Shown: in pieces, positions 43,210-51,965 of the stretch | How positions within the stretch are numbered: the stretch's first letter is position 1 | Layout: the number at the start of each line of letters is the position of its first letter | Origin: Sphingomonas sp. AX6 | Lineage (GTDB): Bacteria; Pseudomonadota; Alphaproteobacteria; Sphingomonadales; Sphingomonadaceae | Assembly: GCF_902506605.1 (NCBI RefSeq) | Contig: NZ_LR733979.1 | Location: 2,774,008 to 2,838,007 of the forward strand | DNA length: 64,000 bases | Reading direction: 5' to 3' | Program-made: the position numbers and the translations under genes | The notes under the pieces: generated by a model | The model's database searches: none | What the model was told of the DNA's origin: nothing | What the model saw: only the letters and a program-made list of their open reading frames with translations

Positions 43210-44463
43210 ATGCTGCAAGAGATTAATTTCGACGGGATCATCGGCCCCAGCCACAATTATGCCGGGCTCAGCCCCGGTAACCTTGCGGCGACCGGCAATC
43301 GCGGCAAGGTGTCGCAACCGCGCGCTGCCGCGCTCCAGGGCCTGGAAAAGATGCGCGCAAACCTGCGGCTGGGCCTGACCCAGGGAATCTTTGTACCCCA
43401 ATCGCGCCCCGACACCGGCTGGCTCGCGGGGCTGTCGACCGATTATGCAAACGCGCCCGTCCATCTGCAAGCTCAGGCGCTCTCGGCGTCGTCGATGTGG
43501 GCCGCCAACGCCGCGACCGTGTCCCCCGAACCCGATACAGCCGATGGTCGCACGCACCTGACCGTCGCCAACCTCATGACGATGCCGCATCGTAGCCATG
43601 AATGGCGCGAGACTCTGGCGCAGCTTCGCCTCGCCTTCGCAAACGAAGCGTTTGCCGTCCACGCCCCCGTCCCCGCCCCGTTCGGCGATGAGGGCGCGGC
43701 AAACCACATGCGGATGTGCTCGGCGCATGGCGCGCCCGGCGTCGAAATCTTTGTCTATGGCGTCACCGGCGGGCCGTTTCCGGCGCGGCAGCACCGCGAG
43801 GCCAGCGAAGCCGTCGCCCGCGCCCATCGGCTCGACCCCGCCCGCACGCTGTTTGTCCAGCAGTCGGAAGCAGCGATTGCAGCGGGCGCATTCCACAACG
43901 ACGTGGTTGCCGTCGCGAACGAACGCGTATTGTTCGCGCATGAACAGGCATTTGCAGACCGCGAGGGGTTTTACGCCGACCTTCGCGCCGCGATGCCCGA
44001 TGCCGAAATCGTCGAGGTCCCCGCCGACCGCGTTTCGCTCGCCGACGCGATCCAGTCCTATCTGTTCAACGCGCAGCTCGTTACGCTGCCGACGGGCGAG
44101 ATGGCATTGATCCTGCCCGGCGAGGCGCAGGAAAACACCAGCGTCTGGTCCTGGCTGCAAGAAATGATTGCGGGCAACGGTCCGATCCGTCGGCTGGAGG
44201 TCGTGGATGTACGCCAGTCGATGGCAAATGGCGGCGGTCCTGCCTGCCTGCGACTGCGCGTCGTCGCCGACTCCGCCACGATCGATCCGCGGTTTCTGGT
44301 CGATGAGGCCAAACTGGACCGCGTCGCCGCCGTCATCGCCGAACACTGGCCAGCCGAAATCGCGCAGGATCAGATTGCCGATCCCGCCCTGATCGACCAG
44401 ATCACCGCAGCACGCATCGCCTTGTTAAACATGCTCGATCTGCCCGACTTCCTGTCGGGTTAA
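43210..44463 (+). CDS. astB: N-succinylarginine dihydrolase
   Basis: A 417-residue hydrolase that splits N-succinylarginine to succinylornithine, CO2 and ammonia. Begins EINFDGIIGPSHNYAGLSPGN, the hallmark of AstB. A catalytic His lies in FHNDVVAVANERVLF near 230 and the nucleophilic cysteine in NGGGPACLRLR near 345, as in the amidinotransferase fold. It starts just after astA. AstC and AstD are not in the window. Confidence 0.94.
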   Translation: MLQEINFDGIIGPSHNYAGLSPGNLAATGNRGKVSQPRAAALQGLEKMRANLRLGLTQGIFVPQSRPDTGWLAGLSTDYANAPVHLQAQALSASSMWAANAATVSPEPDTADGRTHLTVANLMTMPHRSHEWRETLAQLRLAFANEAFAVHAPVPAPFGDEGAANHMRMCSAHGAPGVEIFVYGVTGGPFPARQHREASEAVARAHRLDPARTLFVQQSEAAIAAGAFHNDVVAVANERVLFAHEQAFADREGFYADLRAAMPDAEIVEVPADRVSLADAIQSYLFNAQLVTLPTGEMALILPGEAQENTSVWSWLQEMIAGNGPIRRLEVVDVRQSMANGGGPACLRLRVVADSATIDPRFLVDEAKLDRVAAVIAEHWPAEIAQDQIADPALIDQITAARIALLNMLDLPDFLSG

Positions 44464-44540
44464 TTGACAGGTAACCAAGTTCGTTCATCCGTAAACCGCG
44501 TAATTCGGCGGCTGGCACGATGCATGCTTAACCTTTTGGC

Positions 44541-44765
44541 ATGTGGACGCGTATTGCCAGACTGTTCGTCATCAAAACCAAGTTCGAGGCGTTTCTGATC
44601 CTCTACGGCCTCGCGCTTGGTGCGACCGAACGCGGGGTTCACTTCGTCCAGAAATATCCCGGCTGGCTCGGCTGGTTCATGTTCGCGCTCTGCCCGATCG
44701 CTGTTTTCATGGCCGGACATCGCATCCTCGATTCGCTCGAGCGCGAGCGCGACGAGATGCGTTAA
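44541..44765 (+). CDS. Small conserved membrane protein
   Basis: A 74-residue protein with two hydrophobic helices (about 16-28 and 43-59), a basic N-terminus and an acidic/basic C-terminus. WTRIARLFVIKTKFEAFLILYGLALGA marks a small family common in sphingomonads; function unknown. Its stop and that of the convergent transglutaminase gene use the same palindromic TTAA (44762-44765). The gap before it (44464-44540) holds its likely promoter. Confidence 0.75.
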   Translation: MWTRIARLFVIKTKFEAFLILYGLALGATERGVHFVQKYPGWLGWFMFALCPIAVFMAGHRILDSLERERDEMR

Positions 44766-45586
44766 TCGTTGCCGCCGCCAAGCTGGTCGACGCTGAGTTC
44801 GACGTCCATCTCTTCCTTGCCGTCCCCCAGTCGCGAACCGGCGATCGGCGCCGTTTCGTTGGAGTCCAGCCCGACTGCGACGCGGATGTGGTCGAGGTCC
44901 GGGGATTGTCCGATGGAAGGATCGAACCCGATCCAGCCGATGTCCTCGACATGGGCTTCGACCCAGTCATGCGGGCGCGGGTGCGCGCGATCGACGCACG
45001 GCACCAGACTGTATCCGCCGACGTGGCGCGCCGGTATCCCGGCATGGCGCGCGGCGGCCAGAAACACGTGCGACAGGCCGCGCGGCGACAGCGACGTGTC
45101 CGTGAAACAATCGGGCGCGGCGCACGGTGCCGTACCGGATGCGCTTGCAGTAACCTCGAACCGCTCATGCACCGCATGGTTCAGCCGCTGTAGCCACGCC
45201 GCCGGGTTCTTCGAAGGATCGCCGATCGCATCGGAAAAGGCTGCGATCGCCGCATCGGCGCGGGTCAGCGGCGTCATCCTCCGGAACACCAGCGGCGGCA
45301 TCGGCTCGGGTGCGCCCCGCGCAATCCCATGCGTTTCGGATGTCAGCACTTCCCCCGACACGACGATCTCAATCTCCTCGATCGGACCATCGGCATACAG
45401 CATCGTCACTGCATTGCCGTAGCCGTCCGGCTGATACCGCAATTTCGCGTCGCAGCTGACCGAGATGTTCCAGTCCACGATGGTCTGGCCTTCGGTGCCG
45501 AGCGGCGTCATCCGCAGCATCTGCACCAGCCGCGCCTGCGGTTTGCTGAACCGGTAATGCGTCCGGTGATCGACCGCGATCCTCAT
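44762..45586 (-). CDS. Transglutaminase-fold protein lacking the usual cysteine
   Basis: A 274-residue protein of the transglutaminase-like superfamily (bacterial type with an N-terminal beta domain, DHRTHYRFSKPQARLVQMLRM). His (PHDWVEAHV) and Asp (IGFDPS) of the triad are present, but where the family has GVCQDxAH this one has LSPRGLSH, so the nucleophilic Cys is a Pro. The only cysteine close by is in PDCFTD, ten residues earlier. It may be a non-catalytic binding protein or use a shifted residue. The start overlaps the alpha-E stop (ATGA). Cytosolic. Confidence 0.85.
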   Translation of the reverse strand: MRIAVDHRTHYRFSKPQARLVQMLRMTPLGTEGQTIVDWNISVSCDAKLRYQPDGYGNAVTMLYADGPIEEIEIVVSGEVLTSETHGIARGAPEPMPPLVFRRMTPLTRADAAIAAFSDAIGDPSKNPAAWLQRLNHAVHERFEVTASASGTAPCAAPDCFTDTSLSPRGLSHVFLAAARHAGIPARHVGGYSLVPCVDRAHPRPHDWVEAHVEDIGWIGFDPSIGQSPDLDHIRVAVGLDSNETAPIAGSRLGDGKEEMDVELSVDQLGGGND

Positions 45587-46527
45587 GTCACGAACCGGAA
45601 CTGACGGGCGATGGCGGCATGGAGCATCGCATTTTCCCGAATAAAGGCCTGAAGAAATTCGTGCATCCCGCTGATGACGATCTCCGCCGATCGCGTGCGC
45701 TGCATCCGCCCGACCCGCGCACGCGCCATGCGGTCGGCCTCGCCGTGCAGCCCGGTGCGCTTGGCGAGCATCCCGAGTACGTCCACCGTCTCTTCGGAAC
45801 AGGCCGTCAGGGAGCGCGGCATCTCAGGCCTGGCGATCAACAGGTCGACGACTGACGACACGCGCAGCCCGTCATTATAGAGCCAGCGATAGGCGGTGAC
45901 GGCCGACACGGTTTGCAGGATCGTCGTCCACTGATCGCGATCGACGACCCCGCCGACGCTTTCGCCTTCGGGCAGCAGTAGGTGATATTTGACGTCGAGC
46001 AATCGCGCGGTGTTGTCCGCCCGCTCGATCGCGGCACCCAGTCGGATCAGCGCGGTCGCCTCGTTCCGCATCATCCGCGAAACCGCGCCCTCGAACCCGC
46101 GCGTCTCAGCCTTGACCGCTTCGAGCAGATTGAGCGTCGCGTTGGTGCCACCAGGGCTCGCCCGGTTCTGGAACAACAGCCAGGCGCGGTTGATCGCCGT
46201 CCACGCATCGCGGGTGAGCGCGGTCCGCACCGCGCGCGCATTGTTGCGCGCGGCGTTCAGGCACGACATGATCGACCCGCCATGCGCTGCATCAAGCGTC
46301 AGGAATCGGGCAACATGTTGTTGGCTCAGCGTCTGCGCGGTCTTGGCGAAATCCTTTTCGGTATAGGTCACGCGCAGTGCACTCGCCCATGCCGCCTCGC
46401 CCGCCGGGCGCGGGGATAGCGCGTCGAGCCGCACCGTCGCTTCCACCAGCCGCGCGATGAAATCGGCACGTTCGACATATCGGCCGAGCCAATAGAGCGA
46501 CGCCGCCGTGCGCGCGAGCATCAGCAT
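45583..46527 (-). CDS. Alpha-E domain protein
   Basis: A 314-residue all-helical protein of the alpha-E (DUF403) family. LMLARTAASLYWLGRYVERADFIARLVEAT at the start and RADNTARLLDVKYHLLLPEG near 175 are typical. The family always accompanies circularly permuted ATP-grasp proteins and transglutaminase-like proteins; it probably acts as scaffold or peptide-handling partner, but no biochemistry is known to me. It begins 7 bases after the ATP-grasp stop and overlaps the transglutaminase start. Confidence 0.9.
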   Translation of the reverse strand: MLMLARTAASLYWLGRYVERADFIARLVEATVRLDALSPRPAGEAAWASALRVTYTEKDFAKTAQTLSQQHVARFLTLDAAHGGSIMSCLNAARNNARAVRTALTRDAWTAINRAWLLFQNRASPGGTNATLNLLEAVKAETRGFEGAVSRMMRNEATALIRLGAAIERADNTARLLDVKYHLLLPEGESVGGVVDRDQWTTILQTVSAVTAYRWLYNDGLRVSSVVDLLIARPEMPRSLTACSEETVDVLGMLAKRTGLHGEADRMARARVGRMQRTRSAEIVISGMHEFLQAFIRENAMLHAAIARQFRFVT

Positions 46528-46534
46528 GGCGCGC

Positions 46535-48019
46535 TCACAGTCTACCGCCCTGGGTCTGGCTCTGACTTTGCGGCGCCGCCGGCCCGTCGTCCATCAGCAC
46601 GAAACTGTCCTTGGTGCCGCCACCTTGGCTGGAATTGACGACCAGCGAGCCTTCGCGAAGTGCGACGCGCGTGAGGCCGCCGGGTACCACCTGAACCCCG
46701 CGGCTGCCGGTCAGCACGAACGGCCGGAAATCGACGTGGCGTGGCGCGAGACCCTTTTCGGTCATCGTCGGCACGGTCGAAAGCGCTAGAGTGGGCTGCG
46801 CGATGTAGCGATGTGGCTCGGCGATCAGCGCGGCGCGGAAATCCTCGATCTCCTGCTTGCTTGCGGTCGGCCCGACCAGCATCCCATATCCGCCCGATCC
46901 GTCGACAAGCTTGACGACGACGTCCTCCAGATTGTCGAGAACGTACTTCAGCGCTTGCGGTTCGCGGCACCGCCACGTCTCGACATTGGGTAGTTTGGCC
47001 TCTCCGCCGGAATAGAATTTCACGATATCCGGCATGTAGCTGTAGATCGCCTTGTCGTCGGCGATCCCGTTGCCCGGTGCGTTGATCAGCGTGACATTGC
47101 CCGCGCGATACGCCGCCATGATCCCGGGCACGCCCAGCATCGAATCCGGTTTGAACACCAGCGGGTCGAGGAAGTCGTCGTCGATCCGGCGATAGATCAC
47201 GTCCACCCGCACGCGCCCGGCGATCGTCCGCATATAGACGATGTCGTCATCGACGATCAGGTCGGCGGGCTCGACCAGTTCGACGCCCATCGAATCGGCC
47301 AGGAAACTATGCTCGTAATAGGCCGAATTGAAATGCCCCGGGGTCAGGACGACGCATAACGGCTCGCCGCGGCAGGATGGCGGCGCGACCGATCGCATCG
47401 TCTCGTGCAACCGGTCGGGATAGCTGTCGACCGCCGCAACGCGGTAAGCGCGGAACAGTTCGGGGCACAGCCGCAACATCGCCTCGCGGTTCTCGAGCAT
47501 ATAGCTGACGCCCGACGGGGTACGGGCATTGTCTTCGAGTACGAAGAATTCGTCCGGCCCGGTCCGCACCAGATCGATACCGCAGATATGCGCCCAAACG
47601 TCGTGCGGGGGGCGGATCCCGGCGACCTCGGGCCGAAACTGATCGTTGCAGAAAATCAGGTCGGGCGGCACCACGCCTTCCTTAAGAATGCGCCGCTCGC
47701 CGTAAATGTCGTTCAGGAATGCGTTGATCGCCTCGACTCGCTGAATCAGTCCGTCGGACAATCGAGTCCATTCGCTGGCAGTGAAGATGCGCGGCACGAT
47801 GTCGAACGGGATGATGCGCTCGCTGGCGTCACGCTCGCCATAGACGGCAAAGGTGATCCCCAATTGGCGAAATGCGGCTTCGGCGGCCTGCAGACGACGA
47901 TCCATTTCGGACCCCGGCGTGTCCTGCATCCACCGCGCGAGATCGGAAAACTCCGCTCGCGGCCTCGTCGGGCCGCCGCGTCCCCAGATTTCGTCGAATG
48001 CCCCGCGCTTCCCCATCAT
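46535..48019 (-). CDS. Circularly permuted type 2 ATP-grasp protein
   Basis: A 494-residue enzyme of the CP_ATPgrasp_2 family (formerly DUF404/DUF407). Features include WTRLSDGLIQRVEAINAFLNDIY, DLVRTGPDEFFVLEDNARTPSGVSYMLENREAM near 150-180, and VVKLVDGSGGYGMLVGP near 366-382. ATP-grasp enzymes join a carboxylate to an amine using ATP, so the operon probably makes or ligates a peptide-like product. First gene of the three-gene unit. A second ATG at 48016 is better spaced to a GGAG site. Confidence 0.91.
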   Translation of the reverse strand: MMGKRGAFDEIWGRGGPTRPRAEFSDLARWMQDTPGSEMDRRLQAAEAAFRQLGITFAVYGERDASERIIPFDIVPRIFTASEWTRLSDGLIQRVEAINAFLNDIYGERRILKEGVVPPDLIFCNDQFRPEVAGIRPPHDVWAHICGIDLVRTGPDEFFVLEDNARTPSGVSYMLENREAMLRLCPELFRAYRVAAVDSYPDRLHETMRSVAPPSCRGEPLCVVLTPGHFNSAYYEHSFLADSMGVELVEPADLIVDDDIVYMRTIAGRVRVDVIYRRIDDDFLDPLVFKPDSMLGVPGIMAAYRAGNVTLINAPGNGIADDKAIYSYMPDIVKFYSGGEAKLPNVETWRCREPQALKYVLDNLEDVVVKLVDGSGGYGMLVGPTASKQEIEDFRAALIAEPHRYIAQPTLALSTVPTMTEKGLAPRHVDFRPFVLTGSRGVQVVPGGLTRVALREGSLVVNSSQGGGTKDSFVLMDDGPAAPQSQSQTQGGRL

Positions 48020-48097
48020 CTCTCCGAACCACCGGAAAGTCCGGCGGTTCCATGCTGCTACGCTTTGCTGCGTCGCACAAGGGGGTCCGCCGTCAAT

Positions 48098-48193
48098 CCG
48101 TCATCCCAGCGACCCGAAGGGCGGCGAGGCCAACGCTGGGGTCTCATGCCGGACAAGAGCCGCCTGAGATGCCAGCCTGCGCTGGCATGACGA
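48098..48193. repeat. REP-like repeats (TGCCAGC ... GCTGGCA) in front of the ATP-grasp gene
   Basis: CGTCATCCCAGCGACC ... AACGCTGGGGTCTCATG and the end CTGAGATGCCAGCCTGCGCTGGCATGACG resemble the two halves found at 15556-15640 in opposite order. It lies between the divergently placed ATP-grasp start and the redoxin stop. Confidence 0.65.
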
Positions 48194-48205
48194 TTTGGAC
48201 GTCGA

Positions 48206-48817
48206 TCACGCGTCGGGATATTTGACGGTGCAGCCATAGGCCCGGCTGGTGGCAACCGAGACCGGTTTGCCCGCACGGACCTCCTCGACTGCCGCCAGCA
48301 CATGGTTGCGCGCGGTCGCGATGTCGGCGACGTTGGCCGTCGGCTTGTCGTCGATCGCACCCTGATAGACGAGCGCGCCTGCCGGATTGATGACATACAT
48401 GTGCGGCGTCGTCTTGGCGTCGTAGCCCTTGCCGACGATCCCGCGCGGATCGAGCAGATAATGGGTGGGCGTCGAATTCTGATCGGCGATCAGCTTCTTG
48501 GCTTCGGCCCCGTTCATATGCCCTTGCTTGCCGGGCGCGCCCGAATTGATCGTCAGCCACACGCCGCCCGCCGACGTCACGGCGTTCTGCGTTTTTTGCA
48601 TGTTGCCGCTTTTGTAATGCTTCACCACGAACGGGCAGCCGGGATTGTGCCATTCGAGCACCACCAGCTTTCCCTTGAAATCGGACAGTGCGACATTGTT
48701 ACCGTTGACATCGGTCAGCCGGAAATTGGTTGCTTGGGCACCGTTCGACACCTGTGCCGAGGATGGGATGGCAAAGGCCGCGACAGCCGCGACGCTCGCA
48801 ATGATCATGCGCTTCAT
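48206..48817 (-). CDS. Secreted redoxin / thioredoxin-like protein
   Basis: A 203-residue protein with signal peptide 1-21 (SSA-Q). It has the AhpC/TSA-redoxin fold: NFRLTDVNGNNVALSDFKGKLVVLEW then NPGCPFV with a single cysteine C61, and DPRGIVGKGYDAKTTPHMYVINPAG. A second conserved cysteine (AYGCTVKYPD) is near the C-terminus. Likely a periplasmic peroxidase or disulfide reductase. It lies 16 bases behind a DsbD-like gene, which may deliver electrons to it. Confidence 0.87.
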   Translation of the reverse strand: MKRMIIASVAAVAAFAIPSSAQVSNGAQATNFRLTDVNGNNVALSDFKGKLVVLEWHNPGCPFVVKHYKSGNMQKTQNAVTSAGGVWLTINSGAPGKQGHMNGAEAKKLIADQNSTPTHYLLDPRGIVGKGYDAKTTPHMYVINPAGALVYQGAIDDKPTANVADIATARNHVLAAVEEVRAGKPVSVATSRAYGCTVKYPDA

Positions 48818-48833
48818 TCGTCTCTCTCCTTTT

Positions 48834-50888
48834 TTACGTCGCCACCAGATCGGTGAGCATACCCGGCGTCAGCACTTGCGGCATAACGCGCGGCCCCTGT
48901 TCCCCCGGAGCATACCATAGATAAAGGGGCACGCCTGCGCGGTTGTGCCGCTCGATAAAGCGGCCGAGTTCGGGATTGCCGTCGGTCCAGTCGCCGACCA
49001 GCACCGCGACGCCGCCATCGCCGAAGGCCTTCGCCACCCGGTCGGTTTCGATCGCGGCCTTCTCGTTGACCTTGCACGTCACGCACCAGTCGGCGGTGAA
49101 ATAGGCGAAGACGGGTTTTCCCTGCGCCCGCAATTCTTCCAACCGCGCCTCGGTAAAGGGTTCCGCACCCAGGACAGCGGGCGACATGGCCTGCGCAGGT
49201 GCGCGGGTCACCGTCCCCACCGCGACTAGCGAAACTGCTGCCAGCGCGGCGGCGGGAACCCAGGCGGCATTCGCCCCCCGCCCCTGCCGTCTACCGGTCC
49301 ACCAAAGGCCCAGCGCGAACAGCAACGCCGCGCCGATCCCCAGCGTCATGCCATCGACGCCAGCCTGACGTCCCAATACCCAGGCGAGCGCCAGCGCGGT
49401 CAGGAACATCGGCACCGATAGCGCCTTGCGGAATGTATCCATCCACGCCCCCGGCTTGGGCAAACGACGCCGCAGCGCGGGCACGAAGCCCAACAGCAGG
49501 AACGGCAGCGCCAACCCCAGCCCCAGCCCCGCGAACACCGCCAGCGCCGCGGGCCACGGCAGCACCAGCGCCGCGCCAAGCGCCAAGCCCATAAACGGCC
49601 CGGTGCACGGTGTCGCGATGAAGGCGGCCAGCGCACCGGTCAGGAACGATCCCCCCGCCCCGCTGGCGCTCAATTTGTTGACCGCGCCCGGCGTCGCAAT
49701 CTCGAACAGTCCGGCCAGATTGAGCGCGATGGCCGTCACCAGCAGCAACAGGAACAGGATGACGCGCGGATCTTGCAACTGGAATGCCCAGCCCGCGCTT
49801 GCACCCGCCGCGCGCAAGCCCAGCAACAACGCGCCCAGCGCGACGCACACCAGCACGACGCCCGCCGTATAGGCCAGCGCATCGCGCCGCGCCGCACCTT
49901 CGGACGCACCCGATTTGGCGAGGCTGAGCGCCTTCAGACTCAATATCGGGAACACGCACGGCATGACGTTCAGGATCAGTCCGCCCAGAATCGCCCCGCC
50001 CAGCGCCAGCAACGCCGCGCCCCAGGCAAAAGCTGCGCCGCCCTCGACCGCCGCCACTGCGCCCGGCGTCGCCGCCAGCGACAATCCGCGCCCGTTGCCG
50101 ATCGCCAGCACCCCTTCGATTGCGTCGGGCGCACCTTCGGCGGCGATCGTTTCGATCACCAGCATATCGCCGTCGCGCGCAGCCGATTGGGGCGCGGCCA
50201 TGTCGATGATGTCGCCGGTCGCCGGATAGAAATAGGGGTCGATCGCGGTCGCGTCCGCCGGATAGGGCACCGCCAGACGGAACATGCGCTGCGCGCCTGC
50301 TGCCTGCACGATCTCGAAGGTTGCGTCCGAACCCAGCGGCTTGGGCAATTTCGCCCGCCAGCCATCGAACCGCGCGCGCGCATCCGACGCGATCGCGCCG
50401 TCGCCGACCGTCAATACGGTCGACACCGACGCGCTTTCGGGCACGCAAATCTCGTCGGTACAGACCAGATAATCGACTTTGGCTGCGACCGGGATGCGCG
50501 TGCCGGGCGCAAGTCCAGCGGGAATCGAAAGCGTCGCAAACTGCGCGAACTCACCTTCGTAGATGTAATTCATCAGCCCGCCGATGATCAGCCGCTGCGG
50601 CACGGGATATTGCAGCGGCCCGGCGCTAACCCCGTCAGGCAGGGTCCATGCGACACTGGTTTCGATCCCCGCATCGCCAGGATTCTTCCAGTATCCATGC
50701 CAGGTCGGCTTGGGCCGCGACACGAATGCCAGCGTCACTTCGCTGCCAGCGGCGGGCGCGGCGCTTTCCGCCTCCAGCGTCATCGCGATATAGGGCGGCT
50801 GATCGGTGCCGAGCTGCGCCGATGCAGGCAGCACAAGCGCCGCAACGATCGCGCACAGACAAGCCACTACAAATCGAACGCTACTCAT
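48834..50888 (-). CDS. DsbD/ScsB-like thiol:disulfide interchange protein
   Basis: A 684-residue membrane protein. Signal peptide 1-24; N-terminal periplasmic domain with the redox pair C-TDEIC; a central eight-helix domain with the redox cysteines in NVMPCVFPILSLKALSLAKSG and FIATPCTGPFMG; and a C-terminal thioredoxin domain with WCVTCK near 600. The three cysteine pairs carry electrons from cytosolic thioredoxin to the periplasm. Its partner is probably the redoxin encoded directly downstream. Gene spacing (16 bases) suggests an operon. Confidence 0.92.
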   Translation of the reverse strand: MSSVRFVVACLCAIVAALVLPASAQLGTDQPPYIAMTLEAESAAPAAGSEVTLAFVSRPKPTWHGYWKNPGDAGIETSVAWTLPDGVSAGPLQYPVPQRLIIGGLMNYIYEGEFAQFATLSIPAGLAPGTRIPVAAKVDYLVCTDEICVPESASVSTVLTVGDGAIASDARARFDGWRAKLPKPLGSDATFEIVQAAGAQRMFRLAVPYPADATAIDPYFYPATGDIIDMAAPQSAARDGDMLVIETIAAEGAPDAIEGVLAIGNGRGLSLAATPGAVAAVEGGAAFAWGAALLALGGAILGGLILNVMPCVFPILSLKALSLAKSGASEGAARRDALAYTAGVVLVCVALGALLLGLRAAGASAGWAFQLQDPRVILFLLLLVTAIALNLAGLFEIATPGAVNKLSASGAGGSFLTGALAAFIATPCTGPFMGLALGAALVLPWPAALAVFAGLGLGLALPFLLLGFVPALRRRLPKPGAWMDTFRKALSVPMFLTALALAWVLGRQAGVDGMTLGIGAALLFALGLWWTGRRQGRGANAAWVPAAALAAVSLVAVGTVTRAPAQAMSPAVLGAEPFTEARLEELRAQGKPVFAYFTADWCVTCKVNEKAAIETDRVAKAFGDGGVAVLVGDWTDGNPELGRFIERHNRAGVPLYLWYAPGEQGPRVMPQVLTPGMLTDLVAT

Positions 50889-50949
50889 TCGCCATCCCGT
50901 GCCGATGATCGGATCGGAAGAGACTAACAGGCTCGCACGATTTTACGAG

Positions 50950-51272
50950 TCATCGTCCCATCGTCCTGCGTACCAGCCACAGATGGAGCAGTTGCCCGGC
51001 GATCAACGCCACGCCGATCATCGCTTGAACTTCTCGTACCGCACTAGCGTCTCCGCTTGGATCGCCACGTTCGCCAAATGCAATTCCGAACAGGATCACG
51101 CTGCCGATCACCGGTACGACGCCAGCGCGATCCGGCGGGGTGCACTCCACATGACGTGTTTGCCCGGTGTCCATTGCATCGGCAGATCGCCACCATCCCC
51201 GATGCGCCAGTGCGCGACTGTTGCAATCCCGACCATGATCGCAACGAAGACGGTGGCGATAGCGAACAACAT
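50950..51272 (-). pseudogene. Frameshifted small membrane protein gene (DUF1648-like)
   Basis: Read on the minus strand, an ATG at 51272 with GAGAG upstream gives MLFAIATVFVAIMVGIATVA, then LPMQWTPGKHVMWSAPRRIALA, and stops early. The second frame continues with VPVIGSVILFGIAFGERG and a further helix LIAGQLLHLWLVRR up to 50950. Joined, they resemble a DUF1648/SdpI-type two- or three-helix protein. One base is missing or extra near 51105-51125. It could be a true pseudogene or a sequence error. Function unknown. Confidence 0.55.
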
Positions 51273-51348
51273 GGCTTTTCTCTCGAGCCAGGATAGCTTC
51301 GGCGGATCGGTCTGCAATGCCTGTGGGAAACCTATAGGCGTTGGCCTG

Positions 51349-51738
51349 CTACGACTCCTGCGGCACTCCATCGGCGATGTCGTAATAATCGCCCTTGTCG
51401 CAAACGAAAATGTGCATCTCCAGGTGCGTGTCCGTGGGCATATCGAACGCGCCCATCGCCACCGCGGTTCGCGGCTGATGGATGGGTTTCCAGAACAGCG
51501 CCGAGCCGCAAGTGGCGCAAAAACCGCGTCTTACTTGTGCGGAGGACTGGAACCAGCGGACCTGGTCTTCCCCAATAACCGTCAGCCGGTCGTCGGGCAC
51601 GTCGGTCGATGCCCAGACATGGCCCGATACGCGCCTGCACTGGCTGCAATGACAGGCGTCGGGAGCTTTCAGGTCGCCGGTAACGACAAAGCGGACCGCC
51701 CCGCACAGGCAGGAACCGGAATATTGGGGGTCGCTCAT
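51349..51738 (-). CDS. GFA family (DUF636) zinc-binding protein
   Basis: A 129-residue zinc protein of the Mss4-like, glutathione-dependent formaldehyde-activating family. Cysteines: SGSCLCGAVRF, CHCSQCRR and CATCGSALFW, the four-to-seven Cys set of the family. The fold binds one structural zinc and one possibly catalytic zinc. Many members are not formaldehyde enzymes, so no activity is assigned. It is 27 bases behind the DUF1289 stop. Confidence 0.88.
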   Translation of the reverse strand: MSDPQYSGSCLCGAVRFVVTGDLKAPDACHCSQCRRVSGHVWASTDVPDDRLTVIGEDQVRWFQSSAQVRRGFCATCGSALFWKPIHQPRTAVAMGAFDMPTDTHLEMHIFVCDKGDYYDIADGVPQES

Positions 51739-51765
51739 CTGGGCCTCGCGATCACGTCGCGCGCA

Positions 51766-51960
51766 TCATGCCTCTTTCGTCGCGATCCGATCAAGGATGG
51801 CCTGTCGCCGCGCATCGGTCGCGTCCGGCCACTCGGCAATTTCCGCCAGCGTGCGGTCGCAGCCTTTGCAGGTGCGGCTGACGGAATCGACCTTGCAGAT
51901 GCCGATACATGGGCTCTGGACCGCGGCGATGGGTACGTATTCGAGGAAGTCGTCGTCCAC
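51766..51960 (-). CDS. DUF1289 small cysteine-rich protein
   Basis: A 64-residue protein with the motif SPCIGICKVD ... CKGCDRTLAEIAEW, which defines DUF1289. The four cysteines probably bind a metal or an iron-sulfur cluster. Common as a companion in alphaproteobacterial operons; function unknown. It is 5 bases downstream of the helicase stop on the same strand. Confidence 0.87.
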   Translation of the reverse strand: MDDDFLEYVPIAAVQSPCIGICKVDSVSRTCKGCDRTLAEIAEWPDATDARRQAILDRIATKEA

Positions 51961-51965
51961 GCGCT

